A DNA stretch of 64,000 bases from Enterococcus sp. DIV0212c. GTDB lineage: Bacteria; Bacillota; Bacilli; Lactobacillales; Enterococcaceae. Of the stretch, positions 43,252 to 51,421 are shown one piece after another. The number at the start of each line of letters is the position of its first letter. The first letter of the stretch is position 1. Location of the stretch: the NCBI RefSeq assembly GCF_017377505.1, contig NZ_JAFREN010000004.1, forward strand, positions 248,001 through 312,000, written 5' to 3'. The translations under genes and the position numbers were made by a program. The notes beneath the pieces were generated by a model that was given only the letters and a program-made list of their open reading frames with translations, was not told where the DNA came from and did not search any database.

Positions 43252-43866
43252 ATGTCAGTATCATTAGAAGTTAAAGAAAGAGCTGTCCGTCCGCGTTCAC
43301 TAAGAAATCAACTACGTCACACAGGTCAAGTTCCCGCCGTTGTTTATGGATTTGAATTGGAAAGCACGCCTGTTTCCGTTGATGAAAAAGAATTAACAAA
43401 AGTTTTGCGCGACAATGGTGTTAATGCCGTTATCACAATGAATGTTGGTGGTAAAAAAATCAATACATTGATGTATAAAGCGCAATTAGATACGTTTACA
43501 AATAAAATCAAACACGTTGAATTTTTAGCTGTAAACATGAAAGAAGCAACAGAAGTTGAAGCTGAAATCGTTCTTGTTGGTGAATCTGAAGGTGTTAAAT
43601 CCGGTGGTGAGCTAACACAAAACTTGTATAATGTTCTAGTTTCAGCTACTCCAGATAAATTGCCAGAACGAGTTGAAGTTGATATTACTAAACTTGCGAT
43701 CGGTGATGCAGTTACTGTCGCTGACTTACCAAAAAACAAAGATTATGACATCATTACTGATGCTGAAGAACAAATCGTAGCAGTTACAGAAGCCAAAGCA
43801 GCTACTGAAGAAGAAGGTTCTGAAGAAGCCGCTGAACCTACAGTAATTGGTGAAAAACCAGAATAA
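43252..43866 (+). CDS. rplY: 50S ribosomal protein L25 / general stress protein Ctc
   Basis: The 204-aa protein has an N-terminal L25 5S-rRNA-binding domain (about residues 1-90, RSLRNQLRHTGQVPAVVYGF) and the C-terminal CTC/TL5 domain, ending in an acidic tail (EEEGSEEAAEPTVIGEKPE). It binds loop E of 5S rRNA in the large ribosomal subunit; the long CTC form is stress-induced in Bacillus. AGGAGG precedes the ATG. A terminator follows. Confidence 0.95.
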   Translation: MSVSLEVKERAVRPRSLRNQLRHTGQVPAVVYGFELESTPVSVDEKELTKVLRDNGVNAVITMNVGGKKINTLMYKAQLDTFTNKIKHVEFLAVNMKEATEVEAEIVLVGESEGVKSGGELTQNLYNVLVSATPDKLPERVEVDITKLAIGDAVTVADLPKNKDYDIITDAEEQIVAVTEAKAATEEEGSEEAAEPTVIGEKPE

Positions 43867-43890
43867 CTGGTTACTTAAAAATAAATTTAG

Positions 43891-43924
43891 GGAGATAAGG
43901 TCTGTTGACCTTGTCTCTTTTTTA
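43891..43924 (+). terminator. Terminator after the L25 gene
   Basis: GAGATAAGGTC pairs with GACCTTGTCTC (one G-U) and is followed by six T. Confidence 0.85.
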
Positions 43925-44036
43925 CTACAACAAATCGCAAGCTTTACACTTGCTTTTTTTATGAAACATGACAGAAGCGCGTTTTTACTAAATAAGGTAT
44001 ACTGTTGATATTAGATAGATAAAGGAGGTCATATAA

Positions 44037-44357
44037 ATGGTTGAAAGTTTTGATAGTGAACGTAGTCGGTATGCTTCTCTCGGTGTAGTTGAAAGCCTGC
44101 CAGCAGCTTTGATCGACAGTATCTGGCTAATTATTGATTTGGATTTAAAAGGAGTGATTCCACTCACGAATATGCTATATTTTGATTTGATTGATAATGG
44201 CGGAAAAGTGACTGTTCATTTTTCACAAGAAATCAGCGACGTTCAAATGGCCGTTGACTTGCCTTTTCCTTATTCTGAAGAATATCCATCTCAAGTTTTT
44301 GCTTTTGATGATGGCAATAAAGAAACGATTTTACTGCCAGCAGAAATGTTGGAATAG
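44037..44357 (+). CDS. DUF960 family protein
   Basis: The 106-aa cytoplasmic protein matches DUF960: RYASLGVVESLPAALIDSIWLIID, then GGKVTVHFSQE and QVFAFDDGNKETILLP. The family is common in enterococci and lactobacilli, and its function is unknown. AAAGGAGG lies 8 bases before the ATG. It has its own terminator and is probably monocistronic. Confidence 0.88.
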   Translation: MVESFDSERSRYASLGVVESLPAALIDSIWLIIDLDLKGVIPLTNMLYFDLIDNGGKVTVHFSQEISDVQMAVDLPFPYSEEYPSQVFAFDDGNKETILLPAEMLE

Positions 44358-44370
44358 AAATAATAATAAT

Positions 44371-44425
44371 AAACCGCCCTATTCTTTTAATTATTCGATT
44401 AAAAGAATAGGGCGGTTTTTTTATA
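44371..44425 (+). terminator. Terminator after the DUF960 gene
   Basis: A 21-bp perfect stem (44371-44391 with 44398-44418) including CCGCCCTATTC, followed by a T-run. Confidence 0.92.
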
Positions 44426-44589
44426 TTTAATTCCTTAACGTGGAGCATCCCAGTGTCAAGTATTTATTTTCCTTTCTAAAATCACTGATTGCAAACAGTT
44501 GATTTTCGCGCTCGTTAATAATCGTTGCTGCCTTAGATAATTCAACACCATAACTATTCAATTTATATAGAAAAAATTCAAATTAAAAA

Positions 44590-44632
44590 TAGCAGGTAAA
44601 AATCTAAGAAGATTTTTACCTGCTAATTTTTA
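44590..44632 (-). terminator. Terminator of the amaP-gls24-glsB operon
   Basis: A 16-bp perfect stem (TAGCAGGTAAAAATCT, 44590-44605 with 44610-44625) flanked by T/A runs, 12 bases beyond the glsB stop codon. 44426-44589 holds nothing I can support. Confidence 0.88.
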
Positions 44633-44643
44633 GGCTATTCTAT

Positions 44644-44892
44644 TTATGCCATTCGTTTAGCAATAAATGAATAAATCGCAATACAGATTACCGCACCGAT
44701 CAACGCTGAGATAATTGGAAATCCACCGATCACTGGACCGAAGTTTCCTAAAAGCATTGTGCCGACCCAGCTTCCGATAAATCCAACGATGATATTACCA
44801 ATCACACCACCAGGTACATCTCTACCCAAAATTGCTCCAGCGATAGCACCTAGCACACCGCCGACAATTAAAGACCAAATAAAACTTAACAT
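44644..44892 (-). CDS. glsB: GlsB/YeaQ/YmgE family stress membrane protein
   Basis: The 82-aa protein is almost all membrane: three Gly-rich helices (FIWSLIVGGVLGAIAGAILG, NIIVGFIGSWVGTMLLG, ISALIGAVICIAIYSFI). This is the transglycosylase-associated/GlsB fold. In E. faecalis glsB is stress-induced with gls24. Here it is the last gene of the same operon. Confidence 0.93.
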   Translation of the reverse strand: MLSFIWSLIVGGVLGAIAGAILGRDVPGGVIGNIIVGFIGSWVGTMLLGNFGPVIGGFPIISALIGAVICIAIYSFIAKRMA

Positions 44893-44929
44893 AATAAACT
44901 TCCTCCTCTAATTCAAATACAGCTACATA

Positions 44930-45400
44930 TTATTGTAATGTGCGTGTATTATTTTCTTGTTTTTTTTCGTTTTCGTTATCATCTTTTTTCTTGTTTTCGA
45001 ATTTTTCTTCGTATTGTTCTTTAGACATAACATCATCTACATTCATGTTAAATTCGATGACATCTAAACCAGTCATATTTTTCACTTCATCTGCAACTTT
45101 TTTCGTTGCTGTATCAAATACTTGAGCAATATTTTTACCATATTCACCTATTACATCTAAATCGATGGCTACTTGTTTTGTACCCACTTCTGCGCTGATT
45201 CCTTTAGTTGGATTATTTCCATTCGTAAATTTGTCGGTCAAGTTTGTAATGGCATTTCCGCTCAATCCTAAAATCCCAGGAATTTCTGATACGGCGATAC
45301 CAGCAATTTTTTTCACGACTTGATCGTCAAATGTTAATTTTGTTTTGATTCCATTTGCATTTGTTCCTTCAGTTGTGTTTCCATTTGCTTTGTTATCCAT
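44930..45400 (-). CDS. gls24: Asp23/Gls24 family envelope stress protein
   Basis: The 156-aa protein has the Asp23 domain (LTFDDQVVKKIAGIAVSEIPGILGLSG ... GLDVIEFNMNVDDV) and a Lys/Glu/Asn-rich C-terminal tail. Gls24 is linked to bile and starvation tolerance and virulence in E. faecalis, and Asp23 binds the membrane through AmaP. The gene lies between a DUF2273 gene and glsB in one operon. Confidence 0.94.
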   Translation of the reverse strand: MDNKANGNTTEGTNANGIKTKLTFDDQVVKKIAGIAVSEIPGILGLSGNAITNLTDKFTNGNNPTKGISAEVGTKQVAIDLDVIGEYGKNIAQVFDTATKKVADEVKNMTGLDVIEFNMNVDDVMSKEQYEEKFENKKKDDNENEKKQENNTRTLQ

Positions 45401-45437
45401 TTTTTTCTCAACCTTTCTGATTTTGATTCAATTTATT

Positions 45438-45656
45438 TTATCTTTCAAAAAAAGCTTGTATAGAAGCTAAAATTGAAGAGATAGAGCGTTTTTCATCTTG
45501 CGCTGTTCCGATAAAATAGCCGATTCCTGTTAATACGACTAGCAAGATTGTTTTCCAAAATCCGATCGTCATAAAAAGTATGGCAATCAAGATAGCTAGA
45601 ATTGTAAATATAATTTGATTGCGGTAAGGAGCTAATGCTAGTAATTTTTTCAACAT
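45438..45656 (-). CDS. DUF2273 small membrane protein of the Asp23 cluster
   Basis: The 72-aa protein has two membrane helices (FTILAILIAILFMTIGFW, ILLVVLTGIGYFIGTAQ) and matches the DUF2273 proteins always found between amaP and asp23. The ATG at 45656 (or the TTG right after) follows AAAGGAGG; a longer frame to 45695 would overlap amaP. It probably helps anchor Gls24 at the membrane. Confidence 0.88.
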   Translation of the reverse strand: MLKKLLALAPYRNQIIFTILAILIAILFMTIGFWKTILLVVLTGIGYFIGTAQDEKRSISSILASIQAFFER

Positions 45657-45666
45657 ATGTCCTCCT

Positions 45667-46230
45667 TTAAACCACGCGAGACTCTTTTTTACCAATTGGC
45701 AACAAGGTCGATTCTACTTTTTTCTTTTTGAAGATGACTTTCGTTTTATTCGTCTCTAGCATTGCCATCTGTTTCAAAGCTTGCGGGATTTGTTCTTGGA
45801 TCATTTTTCCTTTACTTAGAAACAGTTTTTGTTTTTCGTCTGCCACAATTACTTCTACATCTGCTGTTTGATGCTTCGTTAATCTTACCTTCACCTGTGT
45901 ATCATCGACATTTACAATTTCTTGTAAGGAAGATCTAGCAATTGATTCTAATGTATGCAATGGCAGATTGATCTGTCCCATGTCTTTTTTTATGTGTATT
46001 TCTTTTTTGGTGATTGGTTTGAATAAAACTAGCACAAAAGCCAGCAACAATAATACTAATAGGGCAAACAAAACAATCTGATAAAAATAAAATAGCCAAT
46101 CATATTGAAATAATAATTCTCGGAAAAAGGTAGTCACAACGCCTAAGTTTTCCACTTGAGAATACAAACCAACGATACCAAAAATACCTGCTATTAATAG
46201 TAAAGAAATAAGACCTTTGATCACTCGCAT
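45667..46230 (-). CDS. amaP: Alkaline shock response membrane anchor protein AmaP
   Basis: The 187-aa protein has two N-terminal membrane helices (about residues 5-24 and 45-70) and a cytoplasmic Asp23-like domain (HTLESIARSSLQEIVNVDD). AmaP anchors Asp23/Gls24 beneath the membrane. It is the first gene of the operon. GGAGGGG precedes the ATG, and TTGTAA-N17-TAACAT about 70 bases upstream is a plausible promoter. Confidence 0.92.
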   Translation of the reverse strand: MRVIKGLISLLLIAGIFGIVGLYSQVENLGVVTTFFRELLFQYDWLFYFYQIVLFALLVLLLLAFVLVLFKPITKKEIHIKKDMGQINLPLHTLESIARSSLQEIVNVDDTQVKVRLTKHQTADVEVIVADEKQKLFLSKGKMIQEQIPQALKQMAMLETNKTKVIFKKKKVESTLLPIGKKESRVV

Positions 46231-46430
46231 AGATTTTCCCCTCCAACGTTGCTTTTACTTTTGCAAAAGTTTTTTCCTTGTTTCTATGTTTAATGTTAAA
46301 CGCATTATCCAACAATTACAAAAGATACGCATGGGTTTTTGAGGATTTTCTGATTTTTTTCATGCTTTATATCCTCTATAAATACGACTATGAGTGTGTT
46401 CTGGAGAGCATTTAAAATAAAAAAAAAATA

Positions 46431-46523
46431 GTGTGCGAGACAAAAGTGAAAAGCACTTTTGTTTCACACACTAAATATGAATAAACGGTGGAAGCAGAAG
46501 TAACCTCTTCTGTCCCATCCTCT
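46431..46523. repeat. Composite family-1 repeat (two hairpins), inverted relative to 41218
   Basis: GTGTGCGAGACAAAAG hairpin, spacer with GAATAAACGG, then GGTGGAAGCAGAAG hairpin. It is nearly identical to the reverse complement of 41218-41312. It lies 13 bases past the OppA stop codon and probably acts as its terminator. Confidence 0.85.
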
Positions 46524-46535
46524 ATTTTTTACCTA

Positions 46536-48179
46536 CTAGTCAACATGAGCTAAGCGATAAGAGACTGTTCTCCCAAAAGGAAAAACTTGTAAGTCTTTTA
46601 ATCGATCTGCTTTCAAATAGCCAATTGCTCCTTGATAAAGCGGCAAAACAGCTGCATCTTTTTCGATCAGTGTTTCTTCCAGCTCTTTCAATTTATCCCA
46701 GCGTTTTTCTGGTTCATTGGCTAAAGTGATTCGGGCATCGTTCAAACCTTTATCGTACTCTGGGTTGTTATAACCTGAGGTATTCAAACCACTCTTAGAA
46801 TCGTAAAATTCTAAGAAGTTGATTGGATCAGCATAATCCGGTGTCCATGTACCAAAAACTAGATCAAAGTTACTAGCTGTTTGTAAATCTAAACGGTTTT
46901 GCAATGGAACAGATTTCAACGTGATTTTTAGTCCTGGCAGATTTTGTTGTAATTGCCCTTGAACATACTCGATCGTCTTTTTCGCAAGAGCTGAGTCGGC
47001 TGAAAGTAATTCTAATTCGATTTCATCTTTGCCTAATTCTTTCTTAGCCGTTGCCCAACTTTGTTGCGCCTCTTTTAGATCAAATGGAAGGAAGTCTCCA
47101 TTTTCTTTACGGAAGTCTTCCCCTGTTTCTGGGTCTTTCGCAAAATCTTTTGGTACAAAACCATTAATAGCTGTAGAACCGTCTCCTAAAATATCTTTTG
47201 TAAATGCTTCTTTATCGATTGCTTGTAAGATTGCTTTACGAGCATTGGCGTTTCCTGTTACTTCTCGTTTATGGTTAGGACTTAAATAACCAACCATCGC
47301 TTTAGGTGTAAAATGAGCTTGAGGTGAATCTTTATATTGCAGAGCATACGTATCTGCTAACACAGTGTAATCTAAATCACCTGCATCAAAAAGGTTCGTT
47401 CCTGTACCGATTTCTTTGACTACTTGCACATCGATCGTATCTAGTTTGACATTTTTTTGATCCCAATAATCTTTGTTTTTTGTTAGCTTCCAGTTTTCTG
47501 TATTGCCATCCCAACCTGAAATCACGAATGGACCATTGCCAACAAAATTTTCTGCAGAAGTTCCATAAGCTTCGCCTTTTTCTTTGACGAATTTTTCATT
47601 TTTCGGCATAAATGGTGTTCCTACCAAGACTTGAGCTAAATATGGAATTGGGTATTCCAAGGTCATTTCTAGCGTTTGGTCATCAATAGCTTTAACCCCA
47701 AGTTCGTCTATTTTTGCTTGTCCCTCACGGATTTTACGACCGTTTTTGAAAATATCCATTTGGTTACTGCTGCTTGAACCGAAACTTGGATCAACAACGT
47801 TTTTAAAGGATGAAACAAAATCTCCAGCTACAACTGGATCACCATTGCTCCATTTGGTCTCTTTTAATTTGAATGTGTAGACTAACCCATCATCACTAAC
47901 TGTTGGCTCGCTTGCTGCAATCCCTAATTCTGGATCATGGTTTTTGTCCATGCGATAAAGACCTTCAACAACTTGACCAATCATATCTGAGCTGTAAACA
48001 TCTGTGTAATGCGCGCTGTCCAATGTTGAGAGTTCACCACCAGAAGCTACTTTGATCACTTGTTCCTGTGCTGAATTACCGCCATCTTTTTCATCAGATG
48101 AATTTGTCCCTTTACCACCGCTACAAGCTGCCAATAATAAAGTCGCTGCTAAAACAAAAACGCCAAATTTTTTCTTCAT
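46536..48179 (-). CDS. Oligopeptide ABC transporter substrate-binding lipoprotein (OppA family)
   Basis: The 547-aa protein has a lipoprotein signal with lipobox LAACSG (Cys19), a Ser/Gly/Asp linker, and the solute-binding family 5 fold (ASGGELSTLDSAHYTDVYSSDMIGQVVEGLYRMD ... GNGPFVISGWDGN). It captures peptides outside the membrane and hands them to an Opp permease. No permease or ATPase genes lie beside it, so it is a stand-alone receptor, as often seen in enterococci, where such proteins also bind sex pheromones. Upstream, the family-2 motif TTCAGCTTTTATA precedes the Shine-Dalgarno sequence. Confidence 0.93.
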   Translation of the reverse strand: MKKKFGVFVLAATLLLAACSGGKGTNSSDEKDGGNSAQEQVIKVASGGELSTLDSAHYTDVYSSDMIGQVVEGLYRMDKNHDPELGIAASEPTVSDDGLVYTFKLKETKWSNGDPVVAGDFVSSFKNVVDPSFGSSSSNQMDIFKNGRKIREGQAKIDELGVKAIDDQTLEMTLEYPIPYLAQVLVGTPFMPKNEKFVKEKGEAYGTSAENFVGNGPFVISGWDGNTENWKLTKNKDYWDQKNVKLDTIDVQVVKEIGTGTNLFDAGDLDYTVLADTYALQYKDSPQAHFTPKAMVGYLSPNHKREVTGNANARKAILQAIDKEAFTKDILGDGSTAINGFVPKDFAKDPETGEDFRKENGDFLPFDLKEAQQSWATAKKELGKDEIELELLSADSALAKKTIEYVQGQLQQNLPGLKITLKSVPLQNRLDLQTASNFDLVFGTWTPDYADPINFLEFYDSKSGLNTSGYNNPEYDKGLNDARITLANEPEKRWDKLKELEETLIEKDAAVLPLYQGAIGYLKADRLKDLQVFPFGRTVSYRLAHVD

Positions 48180-48198
48180 TACCTAATTCCTCCTCTTT

Positions 48199-48212
48199 AT
48201 AAAAGCTGAACT
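48199..48212. repeat. Short family-2 repeat end upstream of the OppA gene
   Basis: ATAAAAGCTGAACT directly precedes (on the minus strand) the AAGAGGAGG of the OppA gene. Confidence 0.5.
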
Positions 48213-48292
48213 GAACGCTTAGAGAAAACCAACTTAATTTCGTTTTTTAACTTTCAAGTGATTTATTTAATCGTTCTGTAAAGCTAGATGAT

Positions 48293-49006
48293 TTATAATT
48301 CTTCAACGACATAACGAAAAACTGCCATTTCTTGTTCTAAATAATCATAAGCAAAATCTGGATGCCACTGCACACCTAAAAAGGCGACGCTAGGATCTTT
48401 GCTTTCTACACCTTCAATAATCCCATCTTCACTAAAAGCAGTAACTTTTAATGTTTCTGCTAATTTTTTTACAGCTTGAAAATGAAACGAATTAACGGTT
48501 GTTTCTTTTCCATAGATTTTACGCAAAATACTCATTTCTTCTGTTCTAATCTGATGAGTGGGGATTTCTCTAGGTACCGGAACTTGCATGTGAGTAATTT
48601 TAGTAGCACTGATTTCTTGGTATAAACTACCTCCAAGAGCGACATTGACTAACTGCAAGCCGCGACACACTGCAAAGATCGGTTTTTTTTGAGCCAAAGC
48701 TTCTTTGATCAACGCTAATTCAAATTGATCTCTTTCATCAGATACCGTTGCCTCTTTTACTTGATTTACTTCTCCATACAATGTTGGCGAGACATTTTGT
48801 CCACCAGCTAAAATCAACTTATCGATTTGACTCACGTACTCTTTTGCCAATTCAGGCGATCCTACAGGCAGCAATAACGGTAAGCCACCAGCATTTTGAA
48901 CTGCTTTTACATAGCCGCAAGGAGTGTAACAGATCGGCAAATGGTATAATTTTGCCCCCGCATCTTCTATTTCATTTGCTGCAATTCCAATAATTGGCCG
49001 CCTCAA
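48293..49006 (-). CDS. Class I glutamine amidotransferase-like peptidase (PuuD/peptidase C26 family)
   Basis: The 237-aa cytoplasmic protein has the nucleophile Cys114 in FAVCRGLQLVN and catalytic His in GVQWHPDF, plus ILAGGQNVSPTLYGE near residue 65. This fits gamma-glutamyl-gamma-aminobutyrate hydrolase-like enzymes, which cut gamma-glutamyl amide bonds. The substrate here is unknown. The start is TTG at 49006, with AGGAG 9 bases upstream. Confidence 0.88.
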   Translation of the reverse strand: MRRPIIGIAANEIEDAGAKLYHLPICYTPCGYVKAVQNAGGLPLLLPVGSPELAKEYVSQIDKLILAGGQNVSPTLYGEVNQVKEATVSDERDQFELALIKEALAQKKPIFAVCRGLQLVNVALGGSLYQEISATKITHMQVPVPREIPTHQIRTEEMSILRKIYGKETTVNSFHFQAVKKLAETLKVTAFSEDGIIEGVESKDPSVAFLGVQWHPDFAYDYLEQEMAVFRYVVEEL

Positions 49007-49228
49007 TCGACATCACTCCTTTTTACTTTCCGACAATAATTGTACCTAGTTTATCAGATATATATGGGAAAGGATAGTAGTAATAGAAACTGTGCGATAG
49101 TTTTTAACTATCACTAGTTACTTACTTTTTAATAGGAATGACTCTTTTCATTTTAACTCAACTTCGCTTAATCAGTAACTTTTATGCTTAGAATAAGTTA
49201 TTTTCTGAATTTTCTAAACAAAGAGTTG

Positions 49229-49257
49229 TTGACAAGAGGAAAAACTGGTGGTAAAGT
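49229..49257 (+). promoter_or_regulatory. Promoter of the T-box/amino-acid transporter operon
   Basis: TTGACA (49229-49234) and TAAAGT (49252-49257) are exactly 17 bases apart, just before the first T-box leader. Confidence 0.7.
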
Positions 49258-49263
49258 TATACA

Positions 49264-49513
49264 AAACAAAGAGCAGAAGAGTACCTTTATTGTTTCATTC
49301 AAGAGAGTCTTTGGTTGGTGGAAAAAGACAGAAGAATAAAGCGAACCACATCTGGGAGTTAACTTTTTGAATCGAAGAGTAGGAAAGTTCGGGAATGCCC
49401 GTTACAGCATTAGAAGTCTATGACTTCATGAGGTTATCGTTGTGAGACGATAATAAAAAAAGGTGGAACCACGAATTTTACGTCCTTTGGCTTAATTGCC
49501 AAAGGACTTTTTG
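49264..49513 (+). promoter_or_regulatory. T-box riboswitch 1, specifier best read as CAC (His)
   Basis: The leader shows AGAGTA, AAGAGAG, GGTTGGTG and GAACCACATCTGGGAG in Stem I order. The T-box core AGGTGGAACCACGA lies at 49461-49474, and a terminator at 49482-49513 (GTCCTTTGGC/GCCAAAGGAC, then T5). By analogy with leaders where the codon precedes ATC, the specifier is CAC, histidine. Uncharged tRNA would stabilise the antiterminator. Confidence 0.88.
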
Positions 49514-49734
49514 TTGTGAATCACTGTGATTGGCCAAAGGACAGAGCAGATGATGAACAATACTTGGCGACCAACGGGAGAGAAGTTTCCCTACTAGCGA
49601 ATCACCATCAAGTTACACTACAACCAAGTACAGAAGCGAAAGAACCTTGCTAGTGAATGACCAAACGTATTACATCTAACAACACATGAAAACAAACTAT
49701 TAAAAAAATTTCCATCAACCATTCTAACAAAATC

Positions 49735-50003
49735 AAAACACATAAACAGAACAAGTAATCAAAGACAATTTCCTGACAGAGACTTTTTTATTCGCTGAGA
49801 AAAAAAGCTGGAAACCTTTGCTGAACACATCTGTTTCGGTCATCTTCTGAAGCTAGTAGGAAGATGCGGGATTCTCCGTTATCAGAAAAGAATCTTTAGT
49901 TACATGAAAGATTCCAATGAGGTTGATACTGTAAAGTATTGACAAATTGAGGTGGAACCACGATTATTTCGTCCTCTTGGCTGATTGGCCGAGGGGGCTT
50001 TTT
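49735..50003 (+). promoter_or_regulatory. T-box riboswitch 2 in series, specifier best read as CAC (His)
   Basis: A second leader has AAGTA, GAACACATCTG (specifier CAC by the same rule), GAGGTGGAACCACGAT at 49950-49963 and a terminator at 49971-50003 (GTCCTCTTGGC pairing fully, with G-U pairs, to 49988-49998, then T5). No promoter is evident between the two, so a transcript must pass both. 49514-49734 has no gene that I can support. Confidence 0.85.
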
Positions 50004-50044
50004 GTTTATTCTCACAAAAAAAATTAATAACTGGAGGAAAAAAT

Positions 50045-50686
50045 ATGAACTACATTTTAGAAATCATGCCGGCTTTACTGGACGGTGCAACTATGACCTT
50101 GAAAGTATTTATTTTTACACTATTAGGCTCGATTCCACTTGGGATCATCGTGGCTTTTGCTTTACAGACAAATTTTAAGCCGTTAACTTTTTTGATCAAT
50201 ATCTATATTTGGCTAATGCGAGGAACGCCTTTATTATTACAACTGATTTTTGTTTTTTATGGTTTGCCATTGATTGGAATCGTCTTTGAGCGTTATGATG
50301 CAGCCTTGTTTGCTTTTATTTTAAATTATGCAGCTTATTTTGCAGAAATTTTTCGCGGCGGGATTCAATCAATTCCAGAAGGACAATATGAAGCAGCCAA
50401 AGTTTTACGTTTAACACGCTTTCAAACTGTTTCAAGAATTATTTTACCTCAAGTGATCAAAGTTGTTTTACCCTCTATCGGTAATGAAGTCATCAATTTG
50501 GTTAAAGATACCTCGTTGATTTACGTACTTGGTTTAGGAGATTTGTTACGTGCAGGAAAAATCGCGATGAGCCGTGATGTGAGTTTATTGCCATTAGTTT
50601 TAGTTGGTGTTATTTATCTATTGTTAACTGCTGTATTGACGTTGGCTTCAAAAAAATTGGAAAAACATTATCAATATTATAAATAA
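50045..50686 (+). CDS. Polar amino acid ABC transporter permease (probable histidine)
   Basis: The 213-aa protein has about five membrane helices and the EAA loop of HisM/GlnP-type permeases (EIFRGGIQSIPEGQYEAAKVL). It forms the membrane channel for an amino acid, with the ATPase and binding lipoprotein encoded next. The ATG at 50045 follows GGAGG; a longer frame from 49985 would start inside the T-box terminator. Histidine as substrate is inferred from the T-boxes. Confidence 0.92.
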   Translation: MNYILEIMPALLDGATMTLKVFIFTLLGSIPLGIIVAFALQTNFKPLTFLINIYIWLMRGTPLLLQLIFVFYGLPLIGIVFERYDAALFAFILNYAAYFAEIFRGGIQSIPEGQYEAAKVLRLTRFQTVSRIILPQVIKVVLPSIGNEVINLVKDTSLIYVLGLGDLLRAGKIAMSRDVSLLPLVLVGVIYLLLTAVLTLASKKLEKHYQYYK

Positions 50687-50771
50687 TCAAAACGTAATGT
50701 AGTATCGTTATCTATTTTTCAGTCGAAGTTAAATGAGTCTGTTCAGATTTTAAATTTAGGAGGAAACCATT

Positions 50772-51407
50772 ATGTTAGTAATTAAAAATTTAATCAAAAG
50801 TTTTGACGGTCGACGAATTATTGACCAATTGAATTTAGAAATAAAAGATGGCGAAATTTTAACAATTGTAGGGCCTTCAGGTGGTGGAAAAACAACTTTA
50901 CTACGTTGTTTGGCCGGACTAGAATCCATTGATTCTGGTGAATTGACGATGGACGGTGTGCCATTCAATCCTGTTGAAATGGACAATGCGGATCAAGTAG
51001 TCGGGATCGTTTTTCAAGATTTCCAATTATTCCCTCATCTTTCTGTATTAGACAACATAACATTGGCTCCAACGTTGGCTTTGAAACAATCAAAAGAAGC
51101 TAGCGAGAAAGAAGCGATCGACCTACTGACAAAATTTGGTTTAGGCGGAAAAGAAAAACTCTACCCTTATCAATTGTCTGGTGGTCAAAAACAACGGGTC
51201 GCTCTTGCTCGAGCTCTTGCCATGAAACCAAAAGTTTTAGGTTACGATGAACCTACGAGCGCTCTTGATCCTGAATTGCGTCAACAAGTTGAAGAAGTGA
51301 TTCTAACCCTAAAAGAGCAAGGAATGACACAAATCGTAGTCACTCATGATATGAATTTTGCTGAAAATATTGCTGATAACTTACTGAAAGTCACTCCCGT
51401 TCAGTAG
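50772..51407 (+). CDS. Polar amino acid ABC transporter ATP-binding protein
   Basis: The 211-aa ATPase has Walker A GPSGGGKTT, Q-loop IVFQDFQLFPH, signature LSGGQKQR, Walker B VLGYDEPTSALDP and H-loop VVTHDM. It powers the permease encoded upstream. GGAGG precedes the ATG. At 211 residues it is slightly shorter than typical HisP/GlnQ proteins (about 240), lacking part of the C-terminal tail. It is under T-box control with its neighbours. Confidence 0.93.
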   Translation: MLVIKNLIKSFDGRRIIDQLNLEIKDGEILTIVGPSGGGKTTLLRCLAGLESIDSGELTMDGVPFNPVEMDNADQVVGIVFQDFQLFPHLSVLDNITLAPTLALKQSKEASEKEAIDLLTKFGLGGKEKLYPYQLSGGQKQRVALARALAMKPKVLGYDEPTSALDPELRQQVEEVILTLKEQGMTQIVVTHDMNFAENIADNLLKVTPVQ

Positions 51408-51421
51408 AAAGGACACCTTAT

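Noticed and set aside
49514..49734. Possible third degenerate T-box between the two clear ones
   Set aside because: There is a small GGGAGAGAAGTTTCCC hairpin, but no T-box core or terminator, so it is not supported.
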